A stretch of 64,000 nucleotides of DNA from Roseobacter cerasinus (GTDB lineage Bacteria > Pseudomonadota > Alphaproteobacteria > Rhodobacterales > Rhodobacteraceae). The translations under genes and the position numbers were made by a program. Location of the stretch: NCBI RefSeq assembly GCF_009811755.1, contig NZ_BLIV01000004.1, positions 1-64,000 of the forward strand, in the 5' to 3' direction. Shown piece by piece: positions 42,069 through 51,546 of the stretch (its first letter is position 1; every line of letters starts with the position of its first letter). Under the pieces are notes generated by a model. That model saw nothing but the letters and a program-made list of their open reading frames with translations. It made no database searches and was not told the origin of the DNA.

Positions 42069-42554
42069 ATGACCAAGATTGAAATGAATGTGAACGGGCG
42101 GGCTGCGTCCGGCGAAGTGGAAGGTCGAACGCTGCTGTCGTCCTTCTTGCGTGATGAATTGAGACTGACCGGGACGCATGTGGGGTGCGACACCAGCCAA
42201 TGCGGCGCCTGTGTGGTGCATGTGAATGGTGAAGCGGTGAAGTCCTGCACGATGCTGGCGGTCGAGGCTGCGGGGTCGGAGGTGACAACCGTGGAGGGCA
42301 TGGCCAATGCCGATGGCTCGCTGAGCGTGATCCAGCAGGCGTTTCAGGATCACCACGGGCTGCAGTGCGGGTTTTGTACGCCGGGGATGGTGATGTCGGC
42401 AGCGGCGTTGTTGAAGGAGAACCCCAAGCCTTCCGAGGCAGAGGTGCGGGATTATCTGGAGGGCAATATCTGTCGCTGCACCGGGTATCATAACATCGTC
42501 AAAGCGATCATGGCGGCATCCGGCCAAGATGTGGCCCCAGTCGCCGCCGAATAG
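42069..42554 (+). CDS. coxS: molybdenum hydroxylase [2Fe-2S] subunit (CoxS-like)
   Basis: The gene encodes 161 aa. The ferredoxin-type cluster uses C40, C45, C48 and C60 ([16 protein letters not shown]). The second cluster uses C100, C103, C135 and C137 (QCGFCTPGM and [10 protein letters not shown]). It carries electrons from the Mo site to FAD. Length and motifs are standard. It is followed by an inverted repeat pair before coxL. Confidence 0.95.
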   Translation: MTKIEMNVNGRAASGEVEGRTLLSSFLRDELRLTGTHVGCDTSQCGACVVHVNGEAVKSCTMLAVEAAGSEVTTVEGMANADGSLSVIQQAFQDHHGLQCGFCTPGMVMSAAALLKENPKPSEAEVRDYLEGNICRCTGYHNIVKAIMAASGQDVAPVAAE

Positions 42555-42575
42555 CAAGACCGCGTGCCGGGGAAG

Positions 42576-42689
42576 GGTGGCCTGAAAGCCCACCCAACCT
42601 GTCAGTTGCGCGCAGGGTCAAAACGCACGGACGTCGGCTTTTGGGGCGACCCACGTGCAACCAACAGGTACGGTGGGCTTCAGGCCACC
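42576..42689. repeat. inverted pair of the 28-nt repeat (copies E and F)
   Basis: Copy E is forward at 42576-42603. Copy F is inverted at about 42662-42689 and lacks one base of the core (GGTGGGCTTCAGGCCACC). The spacer is 58 bases. It lies between coxS and coxL within the operon; a stem here could set different levels for the two subunits. Confidence 0.82.
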
Positions 42690-42709
42690 GTTTGACAGGG
42701 AGGAAGGAT

Positions 42710-45082
42710 ATGCCGAAAGACGGAGGCATTGGCGCCAGTTCCAAGCGGCGCGAGGACGTGAGGTTCCTGACCGGGGCCGGGAATTACACCGATGACATCA
42801 ATATCCACGGCCAGGCGCATGTGTTTTTCCTGCGCTCGGACATTGCCCATGGCACCATCACCGGGATCGACACAAGTGCGGCCCAAGGGATGCCCGGCGT
42901 CGTAAAGATCTTTACCGGGGCGGATTTCGAGGCCGTGGGCGGCATGCCCTGCGGCTGGCAGGTGACCGACAAGCATGGGGCACCGATGCAGGAGCCGCGC
43001 CACCCGATCCTGGCGCATGGCAAGGTGCGGCATGTGGGCGAGCCCATTGCCGCGGTCGTGGCCGACACGCTGGAGCAGGCGCGGGATGCGGCGGAGGCCA
43101 TTTCCGTTGAGATCGACGAACTGCCTGCAGTGGTCGACATGAAGGCGGCTGTGGCCAGCGATAACGTAAAGGTGCACGACGATCTGACCTCCAACCTCTG
43201 CTATGACTGGGGGTTCGTGGAAGAGAACAAGGCGGCCACGGATGAGGCCTTTAAAAAGGCCGCGCATGTGACCACGCTGGAGCTGGTGAATAACCGGCTG
43301 GTGGCCAACCCGATGGAGCCGCGCGTGGCGGTGGGCGACTATGCCCGGGGCACGGACGAGTCGACGCTCTACACCACCTCGCAGAACCCGCATGTGATCC
43401 GCCTGCTGATGGGCGCTTTCGTGCTGGGCATTCCTGAGCACAAGCTGCGGGTTGTGGCGCCTGATGTGGGCGGCGGTTTTGGCACCAAGATCTTCCACTA
43501 TCAGGAGGAGGCCTTCTGCACCTTTGCCGCCAAGGCCTGCAACCGCGCGGTCAAGTGGACGTCGAGCCGCTCGGAGGCCTTCATGTCCGACGCCCATGGC
43601 CGCGACCATGTGACGAAGATCGAGCTGGCGTTGGATGCGGAGAACAACTTCACTGCCGTGCGCACCGAGACTTACGCGAATATGGGGGCCTATCTGAGCA
43701 CCTTCGCGCCGTCGATCCCGACCTGGCTGCACGGCACGCTGATGGCGGGGAACTACAAGACGCCGCTGATTTATGTGAACGTGAAGGCGGTCTTCACCAA
43801 CACCGTGCCCGTCGATGCCTATCGCGGGGCCGGGCGGCCGGAGGCCACGTTCCAGCTGGAGCGGGTGATCGACAAGGCGGCGCGCGAATTGGGCGTCGAC
43901 CCGGTGGAACTGCGGCGGCAGAACTTTATCACCGAGTTCCCTTACGCGACGCCGGTGGCCGTGGAGTACGACACGGGCGATTATCACGCCACCATGGACA
44001 AGGTGCTGGAGCTGTCCGACCGCGCTGGCTTTGCCGCGCGTCGGGCTGCGAGCGAGGCCAAGGGTAAACTGCGTGGCTTTGGCATCAACTGCTTCATTGA
44101 GGCCTGCGGTATCGCGCCGTCGAACCTGGTGGGTCAGCTAGGCGCGCGTGCGGGGCTCTATGAGAGTGCGACCGTGCGGGTCAATGCCACGGGCGGTCTG
44201 GTGGTGATGACCGGCAGCCACTCCCACGGGCAGGGGCATGAGACGGCCTTCCCGCAGGTGATCGCGGATATGATCGGCATCGATGAGAGCATGATCGAGG
44301 TGGTGCATGGCGACACGGCCAACACGCCGATGGGCATGGGCACCTATGGCTCGCGCTCGATCGCCGTGGGGGGCTCTGCCATGGTGCGGGCGACCGAGAA
44401 GATCATTGCAAAGGCCAAGAAGATCGCGTCGCACCTGCTGGAAGCCTCCGAGAGTGACATTGAGCTCAAGGACGGGGCGTTCAGTGTCGCGGGCACGGAT
44501 AAGTCTGTGGCCTGGGGGGATGTGACCCTCGCGGCTTACGTGCCGCACAATTATCCGCTGGAGGACATCGAACCGGGGCTGGAGGAGACGGCGTTTTATG
44601 ATCCCAGCAACTTCACCTATCCGGCGGGGGCTTACACCTGCGAGGTGGAGGTGGACCCGGCGACGGGGGAGGTGAGCATCGAGCGTTTTGCCTCGGCCGA
44701 TGACTTCGGCAATGTGGTCAACCCGATGATCGTGGAAGGCCAGGTGCATGGCGGGATTGCGCAAGGCATTGGTCAGGCGCTGTTGGAGAACTGTTCTTAC
44801 GATGAGAACGGCCAGCTGCTGACGGCGAGCTATATGGACTACACCATGCCGCGCGCCGACAACCTGCCGCAGATGGATCATTATGTGGTCGATCACTCCT
44901 GCCAGACGCCGTGTACGCACAACCCGCTCGGGGTGAAGGGCTGTGGTGAGGCCGGGGCCATCGGCTCGCCGCCGACGGTGATCAATGCGATCATTGATGC
45001 GCTGCAATCGGGTGGGCATCGTGTGGATCACATCGACATGCCGGCGACCCCGGCGCGTGTCTGGGCGGCGATGCATGGGTGA
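42710..45082 (+). CDS. coxL: molybdenum hydroxylase large subunit (form II CoxL-like)
   Basis: The gene encodes 790 aa, the Mo-pterin catalytic subunit of the xanthine oxidase family. Landmarks are the GGGFGTKIF segment, [15 protein letters not shown] and the C-terminal [15 protein letters not shown] with the catalytic Glu. The active-site loop reads [12 protein letters not shown] (about 366-377). This is the form II (AYRGAGR) type rather than the AYRCSFR of proven CO dehydrogenases, so the real substrate is open. The start at 42710 has AGGAAGG upstream. Confidence 0.94.
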   Translation: MPKDGGIGASSKRREDVRFLTGAGNYTDDINIHGQAHVFFLRSDIAHGTITGIDTSAAQGMPGVVKIFTGADFEAVGGMPCGWQVTDKHGAPMQEPRHPILAHGKVRHVGEPIAAVVADTLEQARDAAEAISVEIDELPAVVDMKAAVASDNVKVHDDLTSNLCYDWGFVEENKAATDEAFKKAAHVTTLELVNNRLVANPMEPRVAVGDYARGTDESTLYTTSQNPHVIRLLMGAFVLGIPEHKLRVVAPDVGGGFGTKIFHYQEEAFCTFAAKACNRAVKWTSSRSEAFMSDAHGRDHVTKIELALDAENNFTAVRTETYANMGAYLSTFAPSIPTWLHGTLMAGNYKTPLIYVNVKAVFTNTVPVDAYRGAGRPEATFQLERVIDKAARELGVDPVELRRQNFITEFPYATPVAVEYDTGDYHATMDKVLELSDRAGFAARRAASEAKGKLRGFGINCFIEACGIAPSNLVGQLGARAGLYESATVRVNATGGLVVMTGSHSHGQGHETAFPQVIADMIGIDESMIEVVHGDTANTPMGMGTYGSRSIAVGGSAMVRATEKIIAKAKKIASHLLEASESDIELKDGAFSVAGTDKSVAWGDVTLAAYVPHNYPLEDIEPGLEETAFYDPSNFTYPAGAYTCEVEVDPATGEVSIERFASADDFGNVVNPMIVEGQVHGGIAQGIGQALLENCSYDENGQLLTASYMDYTMPRADNLPQMDHYVVDHSCQTPCTHNPLGVKGCGEAGAIGSPPTVINAIIDALQSGGHRVDHIDMPATPARVWAAMHG

Positions 45083-45165
45083 GGCTTGGTCCGCATATGC
45101 GGCGATCTGTCCGGGGGACAGATCGAAGGCCGAACGGGCGGCGCCCCGGTAAGTCGAGTGGGGAT

Positions 45166-45215
45166 GCGAGGGGCCAGCCCCTCGCGCTCCCCGGGATATT
45201 TGAGGCCAGAAGAAA
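45166..45215 (+). repeat. hairpin plus ATATTTG motif between coxL and coxM
   Basis: GCGAGGGG (45166-45173) and CCCCTCGC (45178-45185) make a perfect 8-bp hairpin with a 4-nt loop. CTCCCCGGGATATTTGAGG then CCAGAAGAA follows. The second part resembles the string at 4236-4267. The spacer between coxL and coxM is 174 bp, long for an operon of this kind. Confidence 0.6.
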
Positions 45216-45256
45216 CAGCGAAAGCTGTCTGACTGGCCGATGGAAAGGACAACGAG

Positions 45257-46045
45257 ATGTATAACTTCGATGTAGAGACCCCTGGCACGGTGGCCGATGC
45301 GGTCGCCGCCATAGGGCGGGATGAGGCGCAGGCGCTGGGCGGTGGGCAGACGCTGATCCCGACGCTGAAGCAGCGGTTGGCGAGCCCGTCTGTGCTGGTG
45401 AGCCTGAGCGGGATTGCCGAGATGAAGGGGGTCTGTATGGGCGATGACGGGCGGCTGTGCATTGGCGGGGCGACGACCCATGCGACGGTTGCGCGGGAGG
45501 CGGCGCAGTATCCCGCCCTCGCGGCGATGGCGAGCCACATTGGCGATCCGGCGGTGCGCAACCGGGGCACAATTGGCGGGTCGCTGGCCAACAATGACCC
45601 CTCGGCCTGTTATCCGGCGGGGGTGCTGGGCTCGGGTGCGACGGTGGTGACCAATACCCGTGAGATTGCGTCGGATGAGTATTTCCAGGGCATGTTTGAT
45701 ACGGCGCTGGAGGAGGGTGAGATCATCACCGAGGTGCGCTTTCCGATCCCGGAGGCGGCAAACTATCAGAAGTTCGTGCAGCCTGCCTCGCGCTTTGCGC
45801 TGGTCGGTGTCTTTGTGGCGAAGTTTTCGGGTGGCGTGCGCGTGGCGGTGACCGGGGCCTCGGAAGAGGGTGTCTTCCGCTGGTCAGAGGCGGAGGCGGC
45901 GCTGTCGTCTGATTTCTCCACCGGAGCGATTGACGGGCTGTCGCTCTCGGGCGAGGGCATGATTTCCGACCTGCATGGCACCGGGGCCTACCGGGCGCAT
46001 CTGGTGGGGGTCATGACCAAGCGGGCGGTCGACGCCGCCGCCTGA
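45257..46045 (+). CDS. coxM: molybdenum hydroxylase FAD-binding subunit (CoxM-like)
   Basis: The gene encodes 262 aa. The FAD motifs are LGGGQTLIPTLKQRLASP (about 27-44) and GDPAVRNRGTIGGSLANNDP (about 97-116). It passes electrons from the iron-sulfur subunit to the acceptor. The order G-S-L-M is the form II arrangement. No coxD/E/F accessory genes follow; instead the next genes are decayed and on the other strand. Confidence 0.94.
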   Translation: MYNFDVETPGTVADAVAAIGRDEAQALGGGQTLIPTLKQRLASPSVLVSLSGIAEMKGVCMGDDGRLCIGGATTHATVAREAAQYPALAAMASHIGDPAVRNRGTIGGSLANNDPSACYPAGVLGSGATVVTNTREIASDEYFQGMFDTALEEGEIITEVRFPIPEAANYQKFVQPASRFALVGVFVAKFSGGVRVAVTGASEEGVFRWSEAEAALSSDFSTGAIDGLSLSGEGMISDLHGTGAYRAHLVGVMTKRAVDAAA

Positions 46046-46097
46046 GCCGGGCCGATCGACGGGTGTGACGCCGTCCTCCGGGGCGGCGTTCTGCGTG

Positions 46098-46636
46098 TCA
46101 GAGGGTGGTGAGATCGCCGTTTGGCGCGACGGCTACGATGCGCCGGACGCCCGGCAGGATGCGGGCCTGCTCCAGCAGGGGCCGGGGCGCGAGGCAGAGC
46201 GCATCGGCCTCCGTTGCGAGGTCGGCGAGGACCGAGACGGCGGATCAGCGCGGTGGGCGGCCATCCGGCGCGAAGATATGCGGCTGGCCGCTGACCTGGG
46301 GGCTGCGGGGCTGGAGGTGGCGACCGCGCCGTCCTGCAGCGTCAGATGGCCGAAGGGCCCCTGGGTGGGGTCACTGAGGCCGAGCCTGCGCGCGGGCCCA
46401 AAGGCGGCGTGCTCGCCTGGGTTCACGTGGAGGTCGCCGAAGCCTCTGGCCCGCAGGGCGTCGCTGACCAGATCGGTGGCGTAGCCCTGGGTGATGCCGT
46501 TGAAGCTGAGTTGTTGGCCGGGGGCGAGGGCGATTGCGTCGGAGCCGAAGGCGACGCGCGTCCGGCCGACCCGGGCGTGGGCGGGCGCCCCCAGAGCGCC
46601 GCAGCTGATCGTGAGGAAGCGGCGACGGGAGATCAT
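46098..46636 (-). pseudogene. decayed ApbE-type FAD:protein FMN transferase
   Basis: From the ATG at 46634-46636 the protein starts as a secreted ApbE (MISRRRFLTISCGALGAPAH), but most of the first half is missing. It resumes with GITQGYATDLVSDALRARGF and LSDPTQGPFGHLTLQDGAVATSS. It then shifts frame to QPHIFAPDGRPPR, an in-frame stop, and ATEADAL...LEQARILPGVRRIVAV ending at the TGA at 46098-46100. The deletion, frameshift and stop rule out function. It overlaps the upstream decayed gene by ATGA, so the two were once an operon. Confidence 0.8.
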
Positions 46637-47336
46637 TCGACGGCCAACCGCCGGTCGGCCCGCAGGATCAGCCCGACACCGAAATCCACGGCGTCATGCA
46701 ACGCCTTGGGGGCGTTGTTGTTCAATTCGATGATCAGGTCGGCATCCCGCAGTGCGATGGGAAAACCGTCCTGTTCCGCGCTCGGCCCGTCAGCCGCAGT
46801 GTTGCGCACGAAGCTTTCGGAGACCAGCCCGCGGCGGCAAGGATGCTTTCATACGCGATACGCAGGCTGGCCGTGCCCCTGGTCACCCAGTCCAGATAGG
46901 CCAGCACAGAGTTGTCGTCGCCCGCACCATAGGGTGAGCCGACCACCAGGCTGTTGGAGATCGAATGGCCACGATACTGCTTGAAAAGGTCGAAAATGAG
47001 CTCATCCGGCCGACCCGAGGTGAAGATCGGCGCGTTGTGGTTTAACAGTTGCCCTTCGAGAAAGCGCCCGTCGAGGTCCGGCACCACAAGCGCATTGATC
47101 GGCGCGCCAGAGGATCCGGGCAGCGGCGCCATCGGCTCGGCCTCGAAAACATTGCCCGCATGGGCATCGCCGGAGTTCAGCGGCTCATAGACACGCTGAT
47201 CATTGATCACTTCGCTCAGCGAAACTGGTGGTGCAATCAGCGGGGTGAGTCCCTCGCGCGGCGACGGCTCCGCATAAGCAGAAGCCGATCCAAGGACCGC
47301 AAGGGTTCAGATCAGAAACGCGCGCATCAAGATCAT
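46633..47336 (-). pseudogene. decayed exported protein upstream of apbE
   Basis: The start at 47334-47336 reads MILMRAFLI, then an in-frame TGA, then TLAVLGSASAYAEPSPREGL, i.e. a signal peptide broken by a stop. The body (INDQRVYEPLNSGDAHAGN, APINALVVPDLDGRFLEGQL, IFDLFKQYRGHSISNSLVVG) is open to IAYESILAAAG. A frameshift near 46840 then hides VSESFVRNTAADGPSAEQDG and LNNNAPKALHDAVDFGVGLI before a TGA overlapping apbE. I do not recognize the family. Its pairing with ApbE suggests an extracytoplasmic redox role. Confidence 0.65.
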
Positions 47337-47518
47337 GCGACATCATTGCATAGGAAGGGGGCGGGTCACGAAACGAGACTTTGGTCGCGTTGCGCGATCA
47401 TCGCGTGCAGCCCTTGCCAAAGCGTGCGCGCGACACGAGATTGAACGTCGGTGCGCTAAGATCAGGGACAAGCTATGGGTATGGCAGGCAGAATGAGACG
47501 GATCGGGACGGGGCCTGC

Positions 47519-48205
47519 GTGATCCGCATTGCCAGCTATAACATCCGCAAGGCTGTGGGGCTCGATTGGCGGCGCGACCCGGACCGGATTGCAGATGTGC
47601 TGGCTGAGATAGATGCCGATATGGTGGTGCTGCAAGAGGCAGACAAGCGCACCGGCCCGCGCGAGGGTGTGCTGCCGCTGGAGCGCTTGGAGCGCGAGCA
47701 GGGCTACGTGCTGGCTGACGTCTCGGCGCGCCCGCTGAGCCATGGCTGGCACGGCAATGCGATCCTGATGCGCGCGGGGTTTTCCGTGCAGGAGACCAGC
47801 CGCATCGACATCCCCTCGCTGGAGCCGCGCGGTGCGGTCGCTGTCCGCATAGGCGCGCCGGATCTGGAGGTTGTGGGCGTGCATCTGGGGCTGACCCGCG
47901 CGATCCGCCGCAAGCAGATGACCGCGCTGCAGACTTATCTTAATGGCTGCGACCATCCTGTGATCATCGCGGGGGACTTCAATGAATGGAACGGTGACAA
48001 GATGGCGTTCGACGACGCGGCGCAGGTCATCTCGCCCGGGCCGAGCTTTCATGCCGCCCGCCCGGTGACCGCGCTGGACCGGTTTGTGCTGGCGGGGGCT
48101 TTGCGGCCTGTGACGGCGCATGTGCACCGATCCGATCTGGCGCGCCGTGCCTCTGATCACCTTCCGATTGTGATGGAGGTCGACCTCCCCGGGGGCCTGC
48201 CATGA
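47519..48205 (+). CDS. endonuclease/exonuclease/phosphatase family protein
   Basis: The gene encodes 228 aa from a GTG at 47519 (IRIASYNIRKAVGLDWRRDP). EEP-fold motifs: IDADMVVLQEADKR with the metal Glu, HPVIIAGDFNEWN, and RRASDHLPIVMEVDL with the final Asp-His. The family cleaves phosphodiesters in nucleic acids, inositol phosphates or lipids. It overlaps cls by 4 bases, an arrangement hinting at phospholipid work. Confidence 0.9.
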   Translation: MIRIASYNIRKAVGLDWRRDPDRIADVLAEIDADMVVLQEADKRTGPREGVLPLERLEREQGYVLADVSARPLSHGWHGNAILMRAGFSVQETSRIDIPSLEPRGAVAVRIGAPDLEVVGVHLGLTRAIRRKQMTALQTYLNGCDHPVIIAGDFNEWNGDKMAFDDAAQVISPGPSFHAARPVTALDRFVLAGALRPVTAHVHRSDLARRASDHLPIVMEVDLPGGLP

Positions 48206-49632
48206 TCTTCCTGATCGCCGGGCATGTCGTGATCGTCGTCGGGTTCACCATGCGGATTCTGCTGCGCCACGATCTGTCGCCGCCGTCCCGCATGGCCTGG
48301 TTTGTGGTGCTGAACCTGCTGCCGATCATCGGCAGTGCGCTCTACTTTCTCTTTGGTGAGATCGATCTGGGGCACCGCGCCAACAAGCGCCACCAACAGG
48401 CCTTTGACGCGTTGCGCGCCAAGACGGCGGAAGCGTTGGGCAAGCCGGAGGCGGCGGAGAGGCTGATCAATCCGCTCTACCGCCCGGCGTTTCACTACGC
48501 TGCTTCGATAAACGGGTTCGAGACGGTGCCTGGCAACGGCGCCGAACTGATGCAGGATGCGGAGGCCAGCACGGCGGCCATTCTGCGCGACATTGATCAG
48601 GCGACCGAGCGGGTGAGCGTCCTCGCCTACATCTGGCTGACGGACAAGACCGGCACAGCCATCGCCGAGGCCCTGATGCGCGCAGCGCAGCGCGGCGTTG
48701 TCTGCCGTGCGCTGGCGGATGGTCTGGGCTCACGCAGGGTGGTCAGCTCCGCACTGTGGCGACGTATGGAAGAGGCGGGGGTGCGTCTTGCGGTGACACT
48801 GCCACTGAAGAAACCGGTGCGCACGGTGCTGACCAGCCGCCTCGATCTGCGCAATCACCGCAAGATCACTGTGATCGACGGGCACATCACCTATTGCGGA
48901 AGTCAGAATGCCGCTGACCCCGAATTCCGGATCAAGGCGCGCTATGCGCCCTGGGTTGATGTCATGCTCCGCTTTGAAGGGCCGGTTGTGGCGCAGAACG
49001 AGGTGCTGTTTTTCAGTGACTGGCTGCAGGCGACCAATGAGGCTTTCGAGGGTCTGGCACCGCTGCCTACGCCGCTGCAGGGCGGGTTCCCCGCGCAGGT
49101 GATGGGTGACGGCCCGACCGAACGGCGCGGCGCCACGCCACAGCTTTTCGCGACGCTGATGGCCAGCGCGCAGAACGAGCTCTATCTGACCACACCGTAT
49201 TTCGTTCCCGATGCCACCGTTCTGGAGGCGCTCTGCGCGGCTGCGCACCGGGGGGTCGCTGTGAACCTGATCTTCCCAAAGAAAAACGACAGCTGGGTCG
49301 TGGCCGCTGCGAGCCGGAGCTACTATCGCAGGCTGTTGGCGGCGGGGTGCCGCATTCACGAATTCCGCGACGGTCTGCTGCATGCCAAGACGCTGACCAT
49401 CGACAGCCGGGTCAGTATGGTCGGCTCGTCCAACGTCGACCAGCGCAGTTTTGACCTCAATTATGAAAACAACATCCTGCTGCAGGATCAGGCGGTGACC
49501 TGCGCCATCCGCGCGCGGCAGGAAAGCTATATGGCGCAGTCTGACAGGATCGACCTGGCCGAGGTGCAATCCTGGTCCCGGCGCGCGCGGGTCTGGCATA
49601 ATATCATCGCCACAATTGGCCCGGTTCTGTGA
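48202..49632 (+). CDS. cls: cardiolipin synthase (phospholipase D family)
   Basis: The gene encodes 476 aa. Two N-terminal membrane helices (MIFLIAGHVVIVVGFTM and MAWFVVLNLLPIIGSALYFL) precede two PLD domains with HKD motifs NHRKITVIDG...GSQNAADPE and LHAKTLTIDS...GSSNVDQRS. It joins two phosphatidylglycerols to make cardiolipin at the inner membrane. It is co-transcribed with the EEP gene. Its end is 2 bp from the convergent EamA gene. Confidence 0.94.
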   Translation: MIFLIAGHVVIVVGFTMRILLRHDLSPPSRMAWFVVLNLLPIIGSALYFLFGEIDLGHRANKRHQQAFDALRAKTAEALGKPEAAERLINPLYRPAFHYAASINGFETVPGNGAELMQDAEASTAAILRDIDQATERVSVLAYIWLTDKTGTAIAEALMRAAQRGVVCRALADGLGSRRVVSSALWRRMEEAGVRLAVTLPLKKPVRTVLTSRLDLRNHRKITVIDGHITYCGSQNAADPEFRIKARYAPWVDVMLRFEGPVVAQNEVLFFSDWLQATNEAFEGLAPLPTPLQGGFPAQVMGDGPTERRGATPQLFATLMASAQNELYLTTPYFVPDATVLEALCAAAHRGVAVNLIFPKKNDSWVVAAASRSYYRRLLAAGCRIHEFRDGLLHAKTLTIDSRVSMVGSSNVDQRSFDLNYENNILLQDQAVTCAIRARQESYMAQSDRIDLAEVQSWSRRARVWHNIIATIGPVL

Positions 49633-49634
49633 CC

Positions 49635-50531
49635 TCAGACCGCTGCGCGTGCGCGAGGTGAGAGAGTGAGCACGCCCGAGCCGATAATCGCCGCGATGCC
49701 GATCAGGGCGATGATATCCGGCGCTTCGCTGAAGAAGAGGCTGCCCCAGAGCAGGCTGAAGATCAGATAGCTGTAGTCAAAGACGGCAATCGTCGCAGGG
49801 GGCCCGTTCTGATAGGCGAAGGCGGCGCCGACGCTGCCGATCAGGATCAGCGCGCCCAGGGCGGCCATGGTCATCAGAAGCTGAGCATTGATGGGTTGCC
49901 AGGGACCAAGGGCAAAGGATGGCTCTGGGCTGGAGAGCAGGCCAAGGCCCGCACCACCGAGGATAAAGGCAACGTTGAGTGCGAAGGCCAGCACAAGCGG
50001 GCTGTCGTCTCGGCATTTCGAGGCCGTAAGCACCATGGCGCAGGCATAGAGACACGCGGCCAGCACTGGCAACACTGTGCCCAGCTGAAAGCCCGATGTG
50101 TCGGGGCGGATGATCAGCACCACACCCAGAAACCCGGTCACAATGGCCAGTTGCGCCACCGGCGCGGGCCATCGCCGCGTTGCAACCGCCGAGAGGGCCA
50201 GAATGAACAGCGGGCTGGTGTAAAAAGCCGCAGCGGCGAGTGACAGCGGCATCAGCGGCAGCGATAGGTAGTAGCAGACCCACATCACCACCAGCAGAGC
50301 ACTCCGCAGGACCACCCAGCCCGGCGCGTGCAGCCGGATCACCCCTTCGCGGCGGGCCAGAACAAACAGGACCGGCAGGGCAAAGGCCGACCGCATTATA
50401 TACATCTGCCAAAGGGGAACGGTCGTGCCGGTCCATTTGACCAGCGCATCGCCAAGTGAGAGCGCGAGGACCGCCGCGACAATCGCGAAGATCGCAGGGC
50501 CGGTGCGTAACTTTTGCGTGTGGGATGACAT
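49635..50531 (-). CDS. EamA/DMT family transporter
   Basis: The gene encodes 298 aa with about ten membrane helices and two EamA repeats (LSLGDALVKWTGTTVPLWQMYIMR near the start; AYQNGPPATIAVFDYSYLIFSLLWG near the end). The substrate is unknown. It is divergent from a LysR gene with a 96-bp spacer, so it is probably under that regulator. Confidence 0.88.
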   Translation of the reverse strand: MSSHTQKLRTGPAIFAIVAAVLALSLGDALVKWTGTTVPLWQMYIMRSAFALPVLFVLARREGVIRLHAPGWVVLRSALLVVMWVCYYLSLPLMPLSLAAAAFYTSPLFILALSAVATRRWPAPVAQLAIVTGFLGVVLIIRPDTSGFQLGTVLPVLAACLYACAMVLTASKCRDDSPLVLAFALNVAFILGGAGLGLLSSPEPSFALGPWQPINAQLLMTMAALGALILIGSVGAAFAYQNGPPATIAVFDYSYLIFSLLWGSLFFSEAPDIIALIGIAAIIGSGVLTLSPRARAAV

Positions 50532-50560
50532 ACGGCGCCATGAAATTGAGTTCGTTGCGT

Positions 50561-50600
50561 CGCCAGATAGTCATGTATATCCTGGCGTGAAAAATGATAT
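50561..50600. promoter_or_regulatory. inverted repeats in the EamA/LysR spacer
   Basis: CGCCAG (50561-50566) and CTGGCG (50582-50587) are separated by 15 bases. ATATC (50577-50581) and GATAT (50596-50600) overlap them. Both lie within 70 bases of the two divergent starts, fitting a LysR operator. Confidence 0.45.
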
Positions 50601-50627
50601 TTCGCTCTCTTTGCATGAGTACAGGTT

Positions 50628-51539
50628 ATGGAAAATACAATCCGTGGACTGCCCCCGCTGTCACGCCTGCGCCCGTTCGAAGCCGCCGCCCGGCTGGAGA
50701 GCTTTTCGAAAGCAGCGGTGGAACTGGGCATGACCCAGACCGCCGTCAGCAAGCAGATCGCCCAGTTGGAGCAGGATCTGGGCACAACGCTTTTCGAGCG
50801 GCGAAACCGTGCGGTCTTTCTCACCGATGCAGGGCGCAGGTTGGGTCGCGTGGTCAGTACGGCGCTGTCGGATATCGCGTCTGAGGTCAGCTTCCTGCGC
50901 GGCACGCGTGAGGCGGGCGAGCTTGTCCTGCACTGTCAGCTTTGTGAGGCGTTTTACTGGCTGATGCCACGTCTGTCCGGCTTCCATGCCCGCTATCCTG
51001 ACACGGAACTGCGCATCGTCAGCTCGGAACGGCCGATCACCGAAGCTGCAGATGTCTTTGATGTGGCGCTGCAGACCTCCGGTCGCCCATCTGGCACGCA
51101 CCGCTTGATGTTCACCGGGTCTGACGAGATTTTCCCGGTTTGCGCGCCACATCTGGTGCCGCCGGAGCGTCTTCCGCTTCAGGCGGAGCATCTGGCGGAG
51201 CTGCCGCTGCTGTCGCATCGGGTGCTGCCGCAAGACTGGATGGATTGGCCGGGCTGGTTTGAGGCGGTGGGCACCTCTGTGCCGGCACGGCTGACCTCAA
51301 GACCGTTCGACAGCTACCCTCTGGCCTTGCAGGCGGCTGTCTCCGGGCAGGGCGTGGCCTTGGGATGGCGGCGAACGACCGAGGGCTTGATCGCGCAAGG
51401 CGCTTTGATCCGGCCCTGTTCGCAGCGTGTTTTGCGGCCCGCTGATCTGTCGATCTTCAAATCAGCAGGTCGGCAGGTGCACAAGGATGCCGAGAAACTG
51501 CTCAGCTGGCTTGCCGAAGAACTTGCTGATGCGGCGTGA
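50628..51539 (+). CDS. LysR family transcriptional regulator (GcvA-like)
   Basis: The gene encodes 303 aa. The N-terminus LPPLSRLRPFEAAARLES with SFSKAAVELGMTQTAVSKQIAQLEQDLG is the GcvA-like branch. The effector domain begins at GELVLHCQLCEAFYWLMPRL. It likely regulates the divergent EamA gene. It ends 8 bp from a convergent gene. Confidence 0.9.
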   Translation: MENTIRGLPPLSRLRPFEAAARLESFSKAAVELGMTQTAVSKQIAQLEQDLGTTLFERRNRAVFLTDAGRRLGRVVSTALSDIASEVSFLRGTREAGELVLHCQLCEAFYWLMPRLSGFHARYPDTELRIVSSERPITEAADVFDVALQTSGRPSGTHRLMFTGSDEIFPVCAPHLVPPERLPLQAEHLAELPLLSHRVLPQDWMDWPGWFEAVGTSVPARLTSRPFDSYPLALQAAVSGQGVALGWRRTTEGLIAQGALIRPCSQRVLRPADLSIFKSAGRQVHKDAEKLLSWLAEELADAA

Positions 51540-51546
51540 GGATCGC

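Noticed and set aside
42680-43987. 435-codon open frame on the minus strand
   Set aside because: It is antisense to coxL, with low-complexity His/Arg-rich content and no family resemblance.
44138-45538. 466-codon open frame on the minus strand
   Set aside because: It is antisense to coxL and coxM; it begins and ends inside these genes without its own signals.
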